Shown: positions 7,936 through 17,375, counted from the stretch's first letter. The stretch: 24,887 nt of DNA from CAYLLT01 sp964591605 (GCA_964591605.1 CAZQEN010000073.1:1-24887), one strand, 5' to 3'. Notes: a model not told the origin generated them from the sequence alone. Program-made: numbers and translations.

Positions 7936-8029
7936 GTCTCACGTCTCACGTCTCAGCGTTCACCATGTCCGCCGGACCGCGCGGGCTGAAGCCACGCGGC
8001 TCTTTGGATACATTCACGTCTCACGTCTG
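7924..8029. repeat. Heptamer repeats (CTCACGT) flanking a REP-like palindrome between array members C and B
   Basis: CTCACTT followed by three CTCACGT units and a partial unit lie at 7924-7955, overlapping the start codon of gene B. Two more units (TTCACGT, CTCACGT) lie at 8013-8026 near the end of gene C. Between them, 7977-7999 is an imperfect palindrome with CCGCG/CGCGG outer arms and a GGCTGAAGCC core. It resembles the REP-type intergenic palindromes seen in many GC-rich genomes; that resemblance is from memory, not a search. Confidence 0.6.
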
Positions 8030-8036
8030 ACTTGCT

Positions 8037-9665
8037 CTACGGCACGCAACTCGCCGGAGAGCCCGGCGCCCACGGCACGTTCGCACCAGTCACGCAGTTT
8101 GTGAACTGCAGGAAGTCGTCATCATCGATGTCGTTGTCGCTGCCGTGGCGGTTAAAGCACTCGCACTTCAGGTCCGCCGGCAGTGGTCCGTTCGGCCCCG
8201 TGAAACAACGCTGGAACTGGCCGAAATCGTCGACGTCCACGTCGCCATCCCCGTCCGAATCCGCCCACACGTAGGTGTCGTGCGCACAGCACGCGGTCGT
8301 GCTGCAATCCGTGTTCGATCCGCCGTGGATGTCGCCGGGAGCCTGGCAGTTTTCGGGCAGCTCCACCGTGCAGGTTCCGTCGCTGTGGCAGCACGCGCCG
8401 CTGATTGCATGACCGACCCCGCCGAACAGCACGAAATCGTCAAAGTCGACGAACCAGTTGAACGGATCACGATAGAGGATGCAGGCACGGTCCGTTCCGG
8501 CCTTGCAGGTGTCCCAGTCGGTGTTATTCGCGAGTTCGCAGCCCGGTCCCACACCCATGCTGATGCGATCGAACGGTCCGGTATACTGCCGCGGAATGTC
8601 GTCCATCACGTTGTAGACGTCATACTGAAAACCGTTCGACGACTTGAGCCGGCTGGTGAGTTCCACCCGGATGGTCGTGGCCTTGATGGTCACCCGGACC
8701 AGATTGTACGACTTGGTTCCCGACGGGGGAGACGAAAGAACGAAATCACCGGCCACCAGATCCGACGGGTTCGCCGGGGCGTTGTCGCGCGGCGTGACTG
8801 TACCCGTGCTGGCCACGGGATTGTTGGTCCTGAGCACCCACCAGAGCTGACCGTCGAAAAGTGTCAGGTGAGTATTCTGTGGATGATGCTGCTCGGTATT
8901 GCCGCAGTGGCAGGGGTTCGGATCGGTCTGGGAGATCTGACCAACCGCGATTGCATTGCGGATCGGCGCCGTCTCCTTGGGCGGGCAACCCACGGGTACG
9001 AGCGGCGGGTTCAGCGCGCTCATCGGGCTGCCCTGGGCGCAGATGATCGGGTACGGCAGTTGCTGAATGCCCGGACTGCAATAGGTGTTGCAGTTGGGAC
9101 TGAGGGCATAGTCGGTGTTCGCACGGTTGGCCGGGTCGCTCGGCGGGCCATACGCCAGCTCCAGATAGCTGCTGCCCAGGAACAGCTTGCCCACATCTGC
9201 GGCCATGAAGAATTCCATCGACAGCGGAGCATTGTCCGTCCCGGCGACCGCGGCGTACTGGCTGCCGAACACGTTGCCGATGAGCCGGTGGATGTCCAGT
9301 ACACTCCCTGCCTCTGTCCAGTCGCGAACCGTGGACTGGCCCAGATCGCCCTTGGGAGAGCGCACGCCGAGGGGTGCGGAGTTGATCAGGCTCTGGGCAT
9401 CCTCGACCTTGACCTCCACCCCGCACAGCGGCCCGGCCGCCCCGCTGGTCGAAGTCCTGGTCCAGACCTCCCTCAAATGCACGTTATTGACGCTGTTGTC
9501 TGTCGGGGCACAGTGCGGATCGCCCGGATAGCCCCCGGTCGCGCAGTACGTGTCGAAATCGTCACAGAAGATTTCGTTCGGATAACCCGACGGACAGTTC
9601 GCCCTCGCGATGTTTCCGCCGGCGACGATGGTCAGAATCCCGAAGCCACATGCCCACTTCTTCAT
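8037..9665 (-). CDS. Array member C (long type): secreted Cys-rich protein with C-terminal EF-hand pair
   Basis: A 542-residue protein. The ATG at 9665 has AGGAGG nine bases upstream and gives a compact signal peptide (MKKWACG to IARA, cleaved before NCPSG), so it is preferred over the longer frame. The body carries the array signature in long form: CDDFDTYC, YPIICAQGSP, a longer gap before CPPKETAP, then DPNPCHC, FDGQLWWVLR and the long-type hallmark NNPVASTG. The body ends with IPRQYTGPFDRI, GPGCEL and VDFDDFVLFGG. Then come SGACC and paired acidic loops (DSDGDGDVDVDD and a degenerate SDNDIDDDDF). Its closest relative here is member F. It starts the second long-short-short triplet. Function unknown; extracellular location is well supported. 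Confidence 0.87.
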   Translation of the reverse strand: MKKWACGFGILTIVAGGNIARANCPSGYPNEIFCDDFDTYCATGGYPGDPHCAPTDNSVNNVHLREVWTRTSTSGAAGPLCGVEVKVEDAQSLINSAPLGVRSPKGDLGQSTVRDWTEAGSVLDIHRLIGNVFGSQYAAVAGTDNAPLSMEFFMAADVGKLFLGSSYLELAYGPPSDPANRANTDYALSPNCNTYCSPGIQQLPYPIICAQGSPMSALNPPLVPVGCPPKETAPIRNAIAVGQISQTDPNPCHCGNTEQHHPQNTHLTLFDGQLWWVLRTNNPVASTGTVTPRDNAPANPSDLVAGDFVLSSPPSGTKSYNLVRVTIKATTIRVELTSRLKSSNGFQYDVYNVMDDIPRQYTGPFDRISMGVGPGCELANNTDWDTCKAGTDRACILYRDPFNWFVDFDDFVLFGGVGHAISGACCHSDGTCTVELPENCQAPGDIHGGSNTDCSTTACCAHDTYVWADSDGDGDVDVDDFGQFQRCFTGPNGPLPADLKCECFNRHGSDNDIDDDDFLQFTNCVTGANVPWAPGSPASCVP

Positions 9666-9694
9666 TGGTATCCGCCTCCTGGCTCGCTGAGAAC

Positions 9695-9717
9695 GGTGAC
9701 CGACCCGGTCAGTCACC
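9695..9717. promoter_or_regulatory. Inverted repeat in the D-C intergenic region
   Basis: GGTGAC (9695-9700) and GTCACC (9712-9717) form a 6-bp inverted repeat, with GACC/GGTC inside it. It lies about 30-50 bases upstream of the start of gene C. There is no T-run, so it is not a canonical terminator. It could be an operator or an mRNA structure, or chance. Confidence 0.3.
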
Positions 9718-9805
9718 TGGGTACACTGATGACTCTGGTCCCTGCCGGCCGGCTCAAGGACCGGCGCGATTTATTGAGGGGCGACCCTCCCCCCGCTCAT
9801 CCGCT

Positions 9806-11260
9806 TCAATCGGCGCAGCCCGGATCCGCCGGATTCCCGGGACCCAGCATGCAGCCGGCAAACGTCGTCACATCTCCGCCGTCCACGTCCCCGTCATGGT
9901 CGAAATCAGCGCACAGACACGGGACGCTGGCCGCCGGCACGTCGATCCCCGACAGACACGTCTGAAACCAGCCGAAGTCCTCCTGGTCGACGTCGCCATC
10001 CAGGTCATGATCGCCCGGATTCGGCGGACAACACGGCGTGCTCGGGCAGGTCGTCCCCGGACCCGCGAACTGACCGCCGAGCACCTCGCAATCGCCATAG
10101 TAGATCTCTGAGCAGGTCGTGTCCGGGAAGCAGCACGCGCCGGGAGCCGCCGCTCCCTGGCCGCCCGACAGCATGATGTTGTCGAAGGTCGAAGTCCCTC
10201 CGCCCGGTGCACCCTTGATGCAGGACCGGTTCGTGATCGGCTCGCTGCATTCCCACGAGTTGGGCAGCAGCTCACACGGCACCCGGAAGCCCATGTTCAG
10301 AGTGCTGAACTCACCCAGGTACTGCCGGGGAATCTCGCACCAGCTGTACTCGCTCAGCGGCGCGTAGGTCAGCTCAACCTTGACCGTCGTGCTCTTGATG
10401 GTCAGGCGGATCTCGTTCGCCTGGCGCGACGATTCGCTCGGCCGGGCGTGCAGGATGAAGTTCCCACTGCCGGGGAACGTCCCAGGGAATAACTCCTGCC
10501 GCAGGATCCACCACTGGCGGCCGTCGAAGAAGACCAGGTGGTTGTTGTACGGAAAATGACTGCCCGGCTCTCCGCAATGGCACGGGTTGGCATCCAGGTA
10601 CGCCAGGGCGCCGACCGCCAGGCCGCTCTTGATCGGGGCGGTGGCCGCCGGAGCACAGCCCGCCGGGGCTCCGGCCTGGGCGCAGATGATCGGATACGAC
10701 GACCCGTCGCCTCCGCACGCCGCCGTGCACGCCGGGGCATAGATGTAGTCCGTCGCCGCCTGTGGACCGTTACCCGACATCAGTTCCATGTAAGCGTTGA
10801 AGCCCGACATCTTGCCCACCGGCCCGTCCAGCACGCACTGCAGCACCAGCGGCGTGAGATCGGTACCTCTCACCTGCGGATACTGCTCCCCGAATCGCGC
10901 GCGGATGTACGTCGATAACGGCGCGATTGAGGATCCAAGCTGCCCGGTCGGCGGACACGGGGCCCGGCCCGAAAACGGGTCGGAGCTGACCCACTGATCC
11001 TCCAGCGTGATCTGCGAACCACATGGCCCGGTGGGACTCCACACCTCGAATACCCCGCCTCCCCGCGGGGCGCCGATGGGGCATGCCTCCGGCGCCGGCG
11101 GCGGAGTCTCGCAGTAGCGGTCGAAATCATCACAGAAGAAGGCGTCAGGGAAATGGGTGTAGCACCAGGTGTTCGCGGCAAAAACACTGGCCGCCGGAAG
11201 CTCCAACGCCAGGAACGACAGAGGCATCACAAGCAGGCGTCGCATGGATCTGATTCTCAT
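9806..11260 (-). CDS. Array member D (short type, with some long-type features): secreted Cys-rich protein with C-terminal EF-hand pair
   Basis: A 484-residue protein from the ATG at 11260; the ATG at 11245 (MRRLLVMPLSF) is an equally good signal-peptide start and no ribosome binding site decides between them. The mature protein begins NTWCYTHFPDAFFCDDFDRYC, closely matching member A. The signature continues with YPIICAQAG, AYLDANPCHC, FFDGRQWWILR, EYSWCEIPRQYLGEF and FDNIMLSGG. The IPRQYLG and CAQ forms are shared with the long members, so D looks intermediate. The C-terminal part has PGACCFPDTTC, then loops DHDLDGDVDQED and DFDHDGDVDGGD, like member E. The gene follows E by 45 bases and is followed by a 140-bp gap before C. 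Role unknown; presumably extracellular. Confidence 0.85.
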   Translation of the reverse strand: MRIRSMRRLLVMPLSFLALELPAASVFAANTWCYTHFPDAFFCDDFDRYCETPPPAPEACPIGAPRGGGVFEVWSPTGPCGSQITLEDQWVSSDPFSGRAPCPPTGQLGSSIAPLSTYIRARFGEQYPQVRGTDLTPLVLQCVLDGPVGKMSGFNAYMELMSGNGPQAATDYIYAPACTAACGGDGSSYPIICAQAGAPAGCAPAATAPIKSGLAVGALAYLDANPCHCGEPGSHFPYNNHLVFFDGRQWWILRQELFPGTFPGSGNFILHARPSESSRQANEIRLTIKSTTVKVELTYAPLSEYSWCEIPRQYLGEFSTLNMGFRVPCELLPNSWECSEPITNRSCIKGAPGGGTSTFDNIMLSGGQGAAAPGACCFPDTTCSEIYYGDCEVLGGQFAGPGTTCPSTPCCPPNPGDHDLDGDVDQEDFGWFQTCLSGIDVPAASVPCLCADFDHDGDVDGGDVTTFAGCMLGPGNPADPGCAD

Positions 11261-11305
11261 TGAGACGAGTCTGGACCAGGACCGGGGCCTTCCCACCGGC
11301 CGGGT

Positions 11306-12673
11306 TCAATCGGCACAGGCCGGATCCGCCGGGATATCCGGGCCCCGCATGCAGCCGACGAACGCGGACACGTCGCCGCCGTCCACATCACCGTCACCGT
11401 CAAAATCACCGCACAGACACGGAATCGTGGCCGCGGGGATATCCAGGCCCGACAGGCAGCCCTGGAACCAGCCGAAGTCCTCCTGGTCCACGTCGGTGTC
11501 CAGGTCGTGGTCACCAGGCTGGGGCGGGCAGCAGGCGACTTCCCCGCAGGCAGTGCCCGGTCCCGCAAACTCGCCCCCCGCACTCGCGCATTCGCACGGC
11601 CCGGGCGTCAGGCTGCACGTCGTATCCTGTTTGCAGCACGCGCCGGGTGCCGTGTAGCAGGCGCCCCCGTGCAGCACGATATTGTCATAACGGGCAACGC
11701 CCCCGTTCGGCACGCCCACCGTGTAATCGCAGGTGGGGTCATCCCGGCAGCTCCACTCCCCCGTGTTGAGCCGGCACGCCTTGTGGAACCCCGCGGCCAT
11801 CGTATCGAACGGGCCGTGGTACTCGCCGGGAATCTCGCACCAGCTGTATTCGCCCGTGTGGGGACAGGTCATTTCCACTTTGATGGAGCTCGACTTGATG
11901 GTGAGCTTGATCCGGTGTTCGTAGGCCCGCAGTCGAAAGTCCCCGCTGCCCGGGAACAGCCCCGCCCTGAGCTTGTACCACTTGCGCCCGTCGAAAAAGG
12001 ACAGGTGCTCGTTGAACGGCGACTGGAAGACCGGCTCGCCGCAGTGGCACGGATTGCTGTCCAGGTAGGCCAGGAACCCCACCGCGATGGCCGCCGTCGG
12101 CGGAGCGCTGGCAATCGGCGGGCAGGCCGCCGCCGGCGACTCCTGCTGGCAGATCACCGGCCAGCGCTTGAGCGGAGGAGGCATGCAGCCGCACCAGTCG
12201 CTCCACGCCCAGTCCGTCGGAGCGAACGCCGAGCCGTAGGCCAGCGTCAGAAAGGTGTTGTCGAACGGGGCCTTGGCATTCGACTGCCCGTTCATGACCA
12301 GCTCGAGTACCAGCGGATTGAGGTCCGTCCCGATCACCGACGAATACTCAGGACCCAGGGCCACCCGGATCGAGTCGGAGATCCCGTTCACGGAGTAGCC
12401 GAAATCGCCGTGCTCCTGTGTGTTCATCTTGGCCGACAGGGGCGGCGAAGACGCGTAGTCGGTGTCCAGACCCAGCGGGCTTCCGCAAAAACCGGTGACG
12501 TCACCCGTGGGCGTCCACGCGTTGTAGAAGGCCATGCCGTCCGGATAACCGTCGAAATCCTCGCAGAAGACGGCGCTGGGCCACTCGGTCTGGCACCACG
12601 TCTGCGCCCGGGCCGCCCGCGGGCTGGACGCCACGAAGAAGGCGGCACAGGCAAATAGAACAACAGGCTTCAT
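11306..12673 (-). CDS. Array member E (short type): secreted Cys-rich protein with C-terminal EF-hand pair
   Basis: A 455-residue protein. The ATG at 12673 gives a clean signal peptide (MKPVVLFACAAFF to AARA, cleaved before QTWC); the 28 upstream in-frame residues look untranslated. The body contains CEDFDGYPDG, WPVICQQESP, AYLDSNPCHC, FFDGRKWYKLR, GEYSWCEIPGEY and YDNIVLHGG. It is followed by PGACCKQDTTC and Ca loops DHDLDTDVDQED and DFDGDGDVDGGD. The first loop has Thr in place of Gly. The body is most like member B; the EF-hand part is most like member D. A 7-bp hairpin (12687-12713) lies just before the start codon and might affect translation. No enzyme motif recognised. Confidence 0.86.
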   Translation of the reverse strand: MKPVVLFACAAFFVASSPRAARAQTWCQTEWPSAVFCEDFDGYPDGMAFYNAWTPTGDVTGFCGSPLGLDTDYASSPPLSAKMNTQEHGDFGYSVNGISDSIRVALGPEYSSVIGTDLNPLVLELVMNGQSNAKAPFDNTFLTLAYGSAFAPTDWAWSDWCGCMPPPLKRWPVICQQESPAAACPPIASAPPTAAIAVGFLAYLDSNPCHCGEPVFQSPFNEHLSFFDGRKWYKLRAGLFPGSGDFRLRAYEHRIKLTIKSSSIKVEMTCPHTGEYSWCEIPGEYHGPFDTMAAGFHKACRLNTGEWSCRDDPTCDYTVGVPNGGVARYDNIVLHGGACYTAPGACCKQDTTCSLTPGPCECASAGGEFAGPGTACGEVACCPPQPGDHDLDTDVDQEDFGWFQGCLSGLDIPAATIPCLCGDFDGDGDVDGGDVSAFVGCMRGPDIPADPACAD

Positions 12674-12686
12674 CGATCGGAACCCC

Positions 12687-12713
12687 AGGCCGCAAGGGCC
12701 GTGAAGGCGGCCT
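12687..12713 (-). promoter_or_regulatory. Hairpin just upstream of array member E
   Basis: AGGCCGC (12687-12693) and GCGGCCT (12707-12713) pair perfectly around a 13-base loop. The hairpin ends about 14 bases before the ATG of gene E. It has no T-run. It may tune translation or stabilise the processed mRNA; the function is speculative. Confidence 0.3.
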
Positions 12714-12799
12714 CCCGGTTGTGAAATCCATCCTCGTTGTGCTGCACCTGCGGCCACTGCGCCCGGGGCATCCTTCCGGCCGCGACGGGCCTCACACGG

Positions 12800-14599
12800 T
12801 CACTGCACGCAGTTGGGCGTCAGCCCCGGACTCCACGGCACGCTGGAGCCGCTCAGGCACTTCGAGAACTCCTGGAAGTCATCGCCGTCCACGTCATTGT
12901 CGCCTGCACCCCGGTCGAAGCACTTGCACTTGGGGTCCGGCGGCATCGGCCCGCCGTCGCCCGTGTAGCACAACTGGAATTTCCCGAAGTCGTCCGCATC
13001 CACGTCCCCGTCGCCATCGGCGTCCGCCCACACGTACGGGTCACGCGCACAGCACACGGAGCTCGCGCACGTCGTGTTCGGACCGGCGTGCGTGCTGGGC
13101 GCCGGACAGTTCTCAGGAAGTTCTTCCGTACACGTGCCGTCGACGCTGCAGCAGGCCCCCCGCGTGGTCGACCCTTCGCCGCCCGACAGCGTGAGATCGT
13201 CGAAATCCACGTGATAGGCCTGGTTGCCATTGCTGTCGATGCAGTGGCGGTCCGCCGGCCAGTAGGTCGGGGGAATCGTCGGCGGCTCACCGGGATCCCG
13301 CACGCTGTTCGCCTTGCAGATCGACCAGGACGCGTTCGACTCGAGTTCGCACCCCGAACCCACCCCCGCCCGGATCCGGTCGAACGGGCCCAGGTACTGC
13401 CGCGGAATGCTGTCCATCTCGCTGTAGATGTAGTACTCCAGCCCGGTGCTCCGCGAGATCTCCCGCGACCGCATCACGATCTTGAACGTCGTGCTCCGGA
13501 TCGTCAGCGTGATCCAGTTCATCGACTTGCCCGAGCTTGCCGGGGGCTGGCCGCCATACAGCGTGAAGTTGCCGTACTTGTACTGCGTCTGGGACAGACC
13601 ATCCAGATCGTTGGGCGGATTCGGAACCGGCGTGTCGTCCAGCAGCGTGACATAACCCGTACTGGCCACTGGATTGTTCTTCCGGACATTCCACCAGGTC
13701 TTGCCGTCATAGAGGGCCGGATGGTTGACCGTTCCGCCGTGTGCGGTGCCGCAGTTGCACGGCGTGCTGTCGATCATGGCAAAAACGCCGATGGCAATGG
13801 CGTTGTGCACCGGCGCCGTCTCCGGCGGCGGGCAGCGGGTCAGATCGAGGGGCTCTTCCGGAAGACCGACCGCGCACATGAAGGGGAACGGCCCCTGCTT
13901 GATCGCCGGAGAGCAGCAGCCGTAATAGGGAACCATGCCGAAATCCGTGTTCGCCCGGTTCATGCGGCTCTCGTCGCCCCTCGCCAGTTCAAGGTAGCCG
14001 TTCGAGTACCAGATCCTGCCACCCAAGCCGGGGGGGCCGCCCTTGCTGCTCACGAAGAACGATAGAACCAGCGGATGGGCATCCGTCGCCGCAACCTCCG
14101 TGAACTCGGGGCCGAACGCATTGCCGATGAGCCGGCTCAGGCCCAGGTTATTCGGGGCCACCCAGTCCTTCAGCGTCGCCTGACCCACAAGCTGATCCTG
14201 CCCGTTGTTCTGAGCTCCGGGACACCTCGCGCCGAACGGAAAAGAGGAAATGACCTGCCAGTCGGTCGAGTCCGCGTTGTCATTGTCCGGATCCATCCCC
14301 GGCTGCCCCGGCGGATCCGTGATGAGGTGAGCGGGATCGACGATCATCTCCTCGCCGCACAGCGTGCCTGTCGATTCGTCCATCGACGTTCGCAGCCACA
14401 CGGACTGCAGCAGCGCGTTGTCCGGATTGGCGTTCGACGTGCAGGCCGGGTCCGACGGGTCGCCCGCCCCTCCCGGATAGCCTCCCCCGACGCAATACGT
14501 ATTGAAGTCTTCACACAGAATGGAGTCCGCCGGGCACTCGGCCAGCACCGGACGTACGATCAGCGAAAGCAAGGCGAGCACAGGCAGCCATCGCACCAT
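12800..14599 (-). CDS. Array member F (long type): first gene of the array, secreted Cys-rich protein with C-terminal EF-hand pair
   Basis: A 599-residue protein, the longest of the six. The ATG at 14599 has GGAGGG about 10 bases upstream and gives a standard signal peptide (MVRWLPVLALLSLIV to PVLA, cleaved before ECPAD). The body has CEDFNTYC, an extended segment with acidic and Gly-rich insertions, FPFMCAVGLP, CPPPETAP, DSTPCNC, YDGKTWWNVR, the long-type hallmark NNPVASTG, IPRQYLGPFDRI, GSGCEL and VDFDDLTLSGG. It ends with RGACCSVDGTC and loops DADGDGDVDADD and a degenerate GDNDVDGDDF. It pairs with member C as the long type. As the promoter-proximal gene it probably leads a polycistronic message through A. 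Function unknown; extracellular or envelope-associated. Confidence 0.87.
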   Translation of the reverse strand: MVRWLPVLALLSLIVRPVLAECPADSILCEDFNTYCVGGGYPGGAGDPSDPACTSNANPDNALLQSVWLRTSMDESTGTLCGEEMIVDPAHLITDPPGQPGMDPDNDNADSTDWQVISSFPFGARCPGAQNNGQDQLVGQATLKDWVAPNNLGLSRLIGNAFGPEFTEVAATDAHPLVLSFFVSSKGGPPGLGGRIWYSNGYLELARGDESRMNRANTDFGMVPYYGCCSPAIKQGPFPFMCAVGLPEEPLDLTRCPPPETAPVHNAIAIGVFAMIDSTPCNCGTAHGGTVNHPALYDGKTWWNVRKNNPVASTGYVTLLDDTPVPNPPNDLDGLSQTQYKYGNFTLYGGQPPASSGKSMNWITLTIRSTTFKIVMRSREISRSTGLEYYIYSEMDSIPRQYLGPFDRIRAGVGSGCELESNASWSICKANSVRDPGEPPTIPPTYWPADRHCIDSNGNQAYHVDFDDLTLSGGEGSTTRGACCSVDGTCTEELPENCPAPSTHAGPNTTCASSVCCARDPYVWADADGDGDVDADDFGKFQLCYTGDGGPMPPDPKCKCFDRGAGDNDVDGDDFQEFSKCLSGSSVPWSPGLTPNCVQ

Positions 14600-14684
14600 G
14601 ATGGGGGACCCTCCGTAAGAAGTTTGGAGCGCATCGGACTCATCGGGTCACTGGGAGAGACGTACGCATTCTCCGCATCATCGG

Positions 14685-14714
14685 ATAATAACGCACCCCG
14701 GCATCAGCCGTCAA
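14685..14714 (-). promoter_or_regulatory. Putative sigma70-type promoter of the six-gene array
   Basis: On the minus strand TTGACG (14714-14709) is followed by 18 bases and TATTAT (14690-14685), five of six matches to each consensus hexamer. The spacer is 17 if TTATTA is taken as the -10 instead. The predicted start near 14677 leaves a leader of about 78 bases before the ATG of gene F, whose ribosome binding site is good. A second TTGACA lies 17 bases upstream of the -35 but has no matching -10. Confidence 0.6.
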
Positions 14715-14718
14715 CGAA

Positions 14719-14745
14719 AATCTTTGCATCGTGTCAACAAAGATT
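14719..14745. promoter_or_regulatory. Inverted repeat upstream of the array promoter (possible operator)
   Basis: AATCTTTG (14719-14726) and CAAAGATT (14738-14745) are perfect 8-base arms around an 11-base spacer, immediately upstream of the putative -35 of the array promoter. The geometry suits a dimeric transcription factor binding one turn apart. No regulator gene is visible nearby. Confidence 0.45.
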
Positions 14746-14873
14746 ATGGGGCGACCGGCGGTCCCAAGCCGAGTAAAGCCCCCCTGTACCCACCTGGAAG
14801 GTACGGCCTGGAAGAGGTTTAACGCAATTACCCAGCAGACTGATCGCCGCAGCCCGTACAGATTCCGTACCCA

Positions 14874-14900
14874 CCCATCCCCCGCCGGGCTGCGGATGGG
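14874..14900 (-). terminator. Hairpin downstream of the TPR gene (weak terminator candidate)
   Basis: CCCATCC (14874-14880) and GGATGGG (14894-14900) pair perfectly around a GC-rich 13-base loop, about 57 bases after the TPR stop codon. It lacks the T-run of an intrinsic terminator, so it may only stabilise the 3' end or be incidental. Confidence 0.3.
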
Positions 14901-14957
14901 GAACTCCGAAAGGTCAGAGACACCCGGATGGTTCCCGCCGGGCGGACCTCCGCTGGC

Positions 14958-16664
<1,707 letters not shown>

Positions 16665-16715
16665 GTCCGGCCCTCTCTGCGGGTTGACCCGAGCCTTCAG
16701 ATGAACCGCACCAGG

Positions 16716-17375
16716 CTACTCGCACGGTTGCGATGCCATGGCGGGATAACGATCGATCCAGTCCGGCGCCGGATCGAACGATTCCGCCAGCACATCCATG
16801 CAGGGCGCGTACCAGCGGAAGTGGAAGTACTGCGGATCCAGTTCGCTCAGCGCATGCTCTCTCGCCTCGCCGAGAATGCTCATCCGGTAAATGGCACTGA
16901 TCGCCCCCGTCCGGTCCGAACCGCCGCTGCAGTGGATCAGCATGGGATGCTCGGCGCGCCGCAGCGTCTCGAGAATGTCGGCCATCATCTCGACCGGCGG
17001 CAGCGAGCCGGCGCTCATGGCATAGTCGACCAGCGTCACCCCCAGCTCCTGGCAGACGCGGGCCTCCGTCTGGTACCAGGGCTTGTCCGGATTCGTCCCC
17101 CGCAGGTTGAGCACGGTGCGGATCCCGTATTCCCCGATCGCCGCCCGCAGTTGCGTCTCATCCATCTGGGCCGAGCGATACACGCTGCCCTCCGCGACCG
17201 CATGGAAATTCGGCAGCGCGGGGCCCGACGGCACCAGGCCGTGTTGGCAGGAAGTAATCCCCACCCACAGCACCACGGCGAGGGTGAGGGTGACAGCCCC
17301 CGGGAGGCCGCCCGGGCGGCATCGCCGGGAGTCGCCCCCGCACGCCGCATCGAATGGAGAGGAAGGAGCATTCAC
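16716..17375 (-). CDS. Dual-specificity/tyrosine phosphatase-like lipoprotein (CX5R)
   Basis: A 219-residue protein from the GTG at 17375; an ATG at 17414 would overlap the upstream gene by 35 bases and is the alternative. A hydrophobic segment (about 27-42) followed by ITSC suggests a lipoprotein with Cys43. The core matches the cysteine-phosphatase family: YRSAQ and GIRTVLNLRG near the start, then HCSGGSDRTG with nucleophile Cys149 and Arg155 (the CX5R P-loop). Candidate general-acid Asp/Glu residues lie between them. Such enzymes dephosphorylate proteins, phosphoinositides or sugar phosphates; the extracytoplasmic position argues against a classical cytosolic signalling role. The gene starts 4 bases after the methyltransferase stop, consistent with coupling. 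Confidence 0.82.
   Translation of the reverse strand: MNAPSSPFDAACGGDSRRCRPGGLPGAVTLTLAVVLWVGITSCQHGLVPSGPALPNFHAVAEGSVYRSAQMDETQLRAAIGEYGIRTVLNLRGTNPDKPWYQTEARVCQELGVTLVDYAMSAGSLPPVEMMADILETLRRAEHPMLIHCSGGSDRTGAISAIYRMSILGEAREHALSELDPQYFHFRWYAPCMDVLAESFDPAPDWIDRYPAMASQPCE

Larger units (their letters stand above)
14600..14957. other. Intergenic region between the TPR gene and the array
   Basis: This 358-bp gap is the longest gene-free stretch in the window and contains a locally AT-richer block (about 14680-14750). It holds a good promoter for the array (14685-14714), an 8-bp inverted repeat directly upstream of it (14719-14745) and a GC-rich hairpin after the TPR gene (14874-14900). No ORF with convincing coding character was seen. 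Confidence 0.6.

Noticed and set aside
8145..9965. A 606-codon open frame on the plus strand opposite array member C
   Set aside because: It is antisense to a gene with signal peptide, ribosome binding site and paralogues. Its translation is Arg/Val/Ala-rich with no recognisable domain, which is typical of shadow frames in high-GC DNA.
12737..14065. A 442-codon open frame on the plus strand opposite array member F (and a similar one at 11507-12658)
   Set aside because: Same reasoning: the opposite strand encodes conserved paralogues, and the plus-strand frames show low-complexity Arg-rich composition and no supporting start signals.
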